From Yoonia sp. (GTDB lineage: Bacteria > Pseudomonadota > Alphaproteobacteria > Rhodobacterales > Rhodobacteraceae), in the NCBI GenBank assembly GCA_028822885.1, contig JAPKCP010000035.1:1-15787 (forward strand): a stretch of 15,787 nt of DNA, read 5' to 3'. Each line of letters begins with the position of its first letter. Position 1 is the first letter of the stretch. The notes beneath the pieces were generated by a model that searched no databases, was not told the origin of the DNA, and saw only the letters and a list, made by a program, of their open reading frames with translations. Position numbers and translations under genes: made by a program. Of this stretch, positions 15,033 through 15,787 are shown in pieces.

Positions 15033-15787
15033 ATGCACCTCGATGTTCTTGATCTGCGAAATTTTTATTATCGCAGTGCGCTTGGCCGCGCCGCTCAAAA
15101 AGTTATCCGTGATCAACTTGTTGCATGGTGGCCCAATGTAAAGGGCCAAACCGTTGCGGGCTTTGGGTTTGCAGTCCCTTTGCTGCGTCCGTTTATAGGT
15201 GATGCTCGGCGGGTGATTGGCTTGATGCCCGGCCCACAGGGGGTCATGCCATGGCCGGCGGGGCAACCGAATGTTTCAGTGCTTTGCCACGATACGCTTT
15301 GGCCGATCGAGACTGGTGTGGTCGACCGACTTGTTTTGATGCATGGACTAGAAACATCTGAAAACCCAACGGCTTTGCTTGATGAATGCTGGCGTGTTCT
15401 TGGTCCGGGCGGCAAGGCCGTGTTTGTCGTACCGAACCGGGCGGGCATATGGTCGCGATCAGATGATACCCCGTTTGGTTACGGGAGGCCCTATTCGATG
15501 GGTCAGCTGGAAGCGCAACTCCGCATGCACCGATTTGTGACTGAGCGGTCGATGTCCACCCTCTACCAACCGCCGTCAACGAAACGAGTGTGGCTGAAGT
15601 TAGCAGGACCGCTTGAAAAAATTGGGCGTAGCATGTCAATTTTTGCGACAGGAGGCGTCCTGATTGTAGAGGTGACAAAGCAAATTGCAGCACCAACGCG
15701 CCCCGGCCTCAGCGAAGCGGTGCGCAGGCCGCTCAAGGCACTAGAGGGGATAGCGGTCCCGAAACCCAAGACCGCACGCCATGGTGC
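15033..15787 (+). CDS. Class I SAM-dependent methyltransferase-like protein (cut by the right window edge)
   Basis: The ATG at 15033 opens a frame that runs without a stop to the last base (251 codons plus two bases), so the C-terminus is missing. The fold is recognisable from the middle: VDRLVLMHGLETSENPTALLDECWRVLGPGGKAVFVVPN has the spacing of motifs II and III of Methyltransf_11 proteins (residues ~98-136). The SAM-binding motif I, normally D/E-x-G-x-G-x-G, is replaced by VAGFGFAVPLLRPF near residues 41-54. From memory this divergent loop is normal for the alphaproteobacterial family encoded opposite gloB. The last ~30 residues seen are basic and Pro-rich (APTRPGLSEAVRRPLK). The acceptor substrate is unknown, and SAM binding is inferred from the fold only. 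Spacing from a weak AAAGGA is long, so the start is moderately certain. Confidence 0.78.
   Translation, partial: MHLDVLDLRNFYYRSALGRAAQKVIRDQLVAWWPNVKGQTVAGFGFAVPLLRPFIGDARRVIGLMPGPQGVMPWPAGQPNVSVLCHDTLWPIETGVVDRLVLMHGLETSENPTALLDECWRVLGPGGKAVFVVPNRAGIWSRSDDTPFGYGRPYSMGQLEAQLRMHRFVTERSMSTLYQPPSTKRVWLKLAGPLEKIGRSMSIFATGGVLIVEVTKQIAAPTRPGLSEAVRRPLKALEGIAVPKPKTARHG

Noticed and set aside
14970..15266. N-terminal extension of gloB to 15266
   Set aside because: It runs antisense through the start of the methyltransferase gene and would make an enzyme about 100 residues longer than normal GloB.
1..15787. Mobile elements, CRISPR arrays, tRNA or rRNA genes
   Set aside because: No direct-repeat arrays, transposase-like proteins, cloverleaf-like segments or terminal inverted repeats were found in the short intergenic gaps.

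Overview
The window looks like chromosomal core DNA of a marine-type alphaproteobacterium, most likely order Rhodobacterales (Roseobacter/Rhodobacteraceae). This is inferred from the protein set: a DUF2125 protein, a YcjX/YcjF pair, a TolQ/ExbB-like channel with a giant coiled-coil OmpA-like partner, a gloB gene divergent from a class I methyltransferase, and tamA-tamB. Coding density is very high, and the largest gene-free stretch is about 174 bp. I see no tRNA, rRNA, CRISPR array, insertion sequence or phage gene, so this does not look like an accessory island.

Layout. (i) 1-2972, minus strand: truA, then tamA, then the 5' part of tamB, which runs off the left edge. tamA and tamB overlap by 4 nt and encode the outer-membrane and inner-membrane halves of the TAM envelope-biogenesis machine. 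(ii) 3070-5911, plus strand: a tightly coupled trio of YcjX-family nucleotide-binding protein, GNAT acetyltransferase and YcjF/DUF697 membrane protein. The ends overlap by 4 nt and 1 nt. (iii) 5917-6912, minus: a DUF2125 envelope protein, convergent with the trio with a 5-nt gap. (iv) 6977-7507, plus: a ChaC-type gamma-glutamylcyclotransferase. (v) 7579-10745, plus: a two-gene MotA/TolQ/ExbB-like plus MotB/OmpA-like module. Its second protein has a roughly 480-residue proline-free periplasmic coiled coil between the membrane helix and the peptidoglycan-binding domain. (vi) 10742-14027, minus: clpA followed after 1 nt by an exported M23 metallopeptidase, whose stop codon shares a CTAG with the stop of the opposing motor gene. 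(vii) 14202-14969, minus: gloB (glyoxalase II). (viii) 15033-15787, plus: a SAM-dependent methyltransferase-like gene cut by the right edge.

Themes. Envelope biology dominates: the TAM module, the YcjX/YcjF stress-type pair, the DUF2125 protein, the proton-channel/peptidoglycan-binding module and the M23 peptidase. Glutathione metabolism appears twice (ChaC and GloB) and proteolysis once (ClpA). Five of the 14 genes appear to start with TTG or GTG. Neither convergent junction leaves room for an ordinary terminator.

The best candidate for something under-described is the 7579-10745 module: a putative ion-driven inner-membrane complex with an exceptionally long periplasmic coiled-coil arm. It is a recognisable family arrangement in this bacterial group as far as I recall, but I know of no established function for it.
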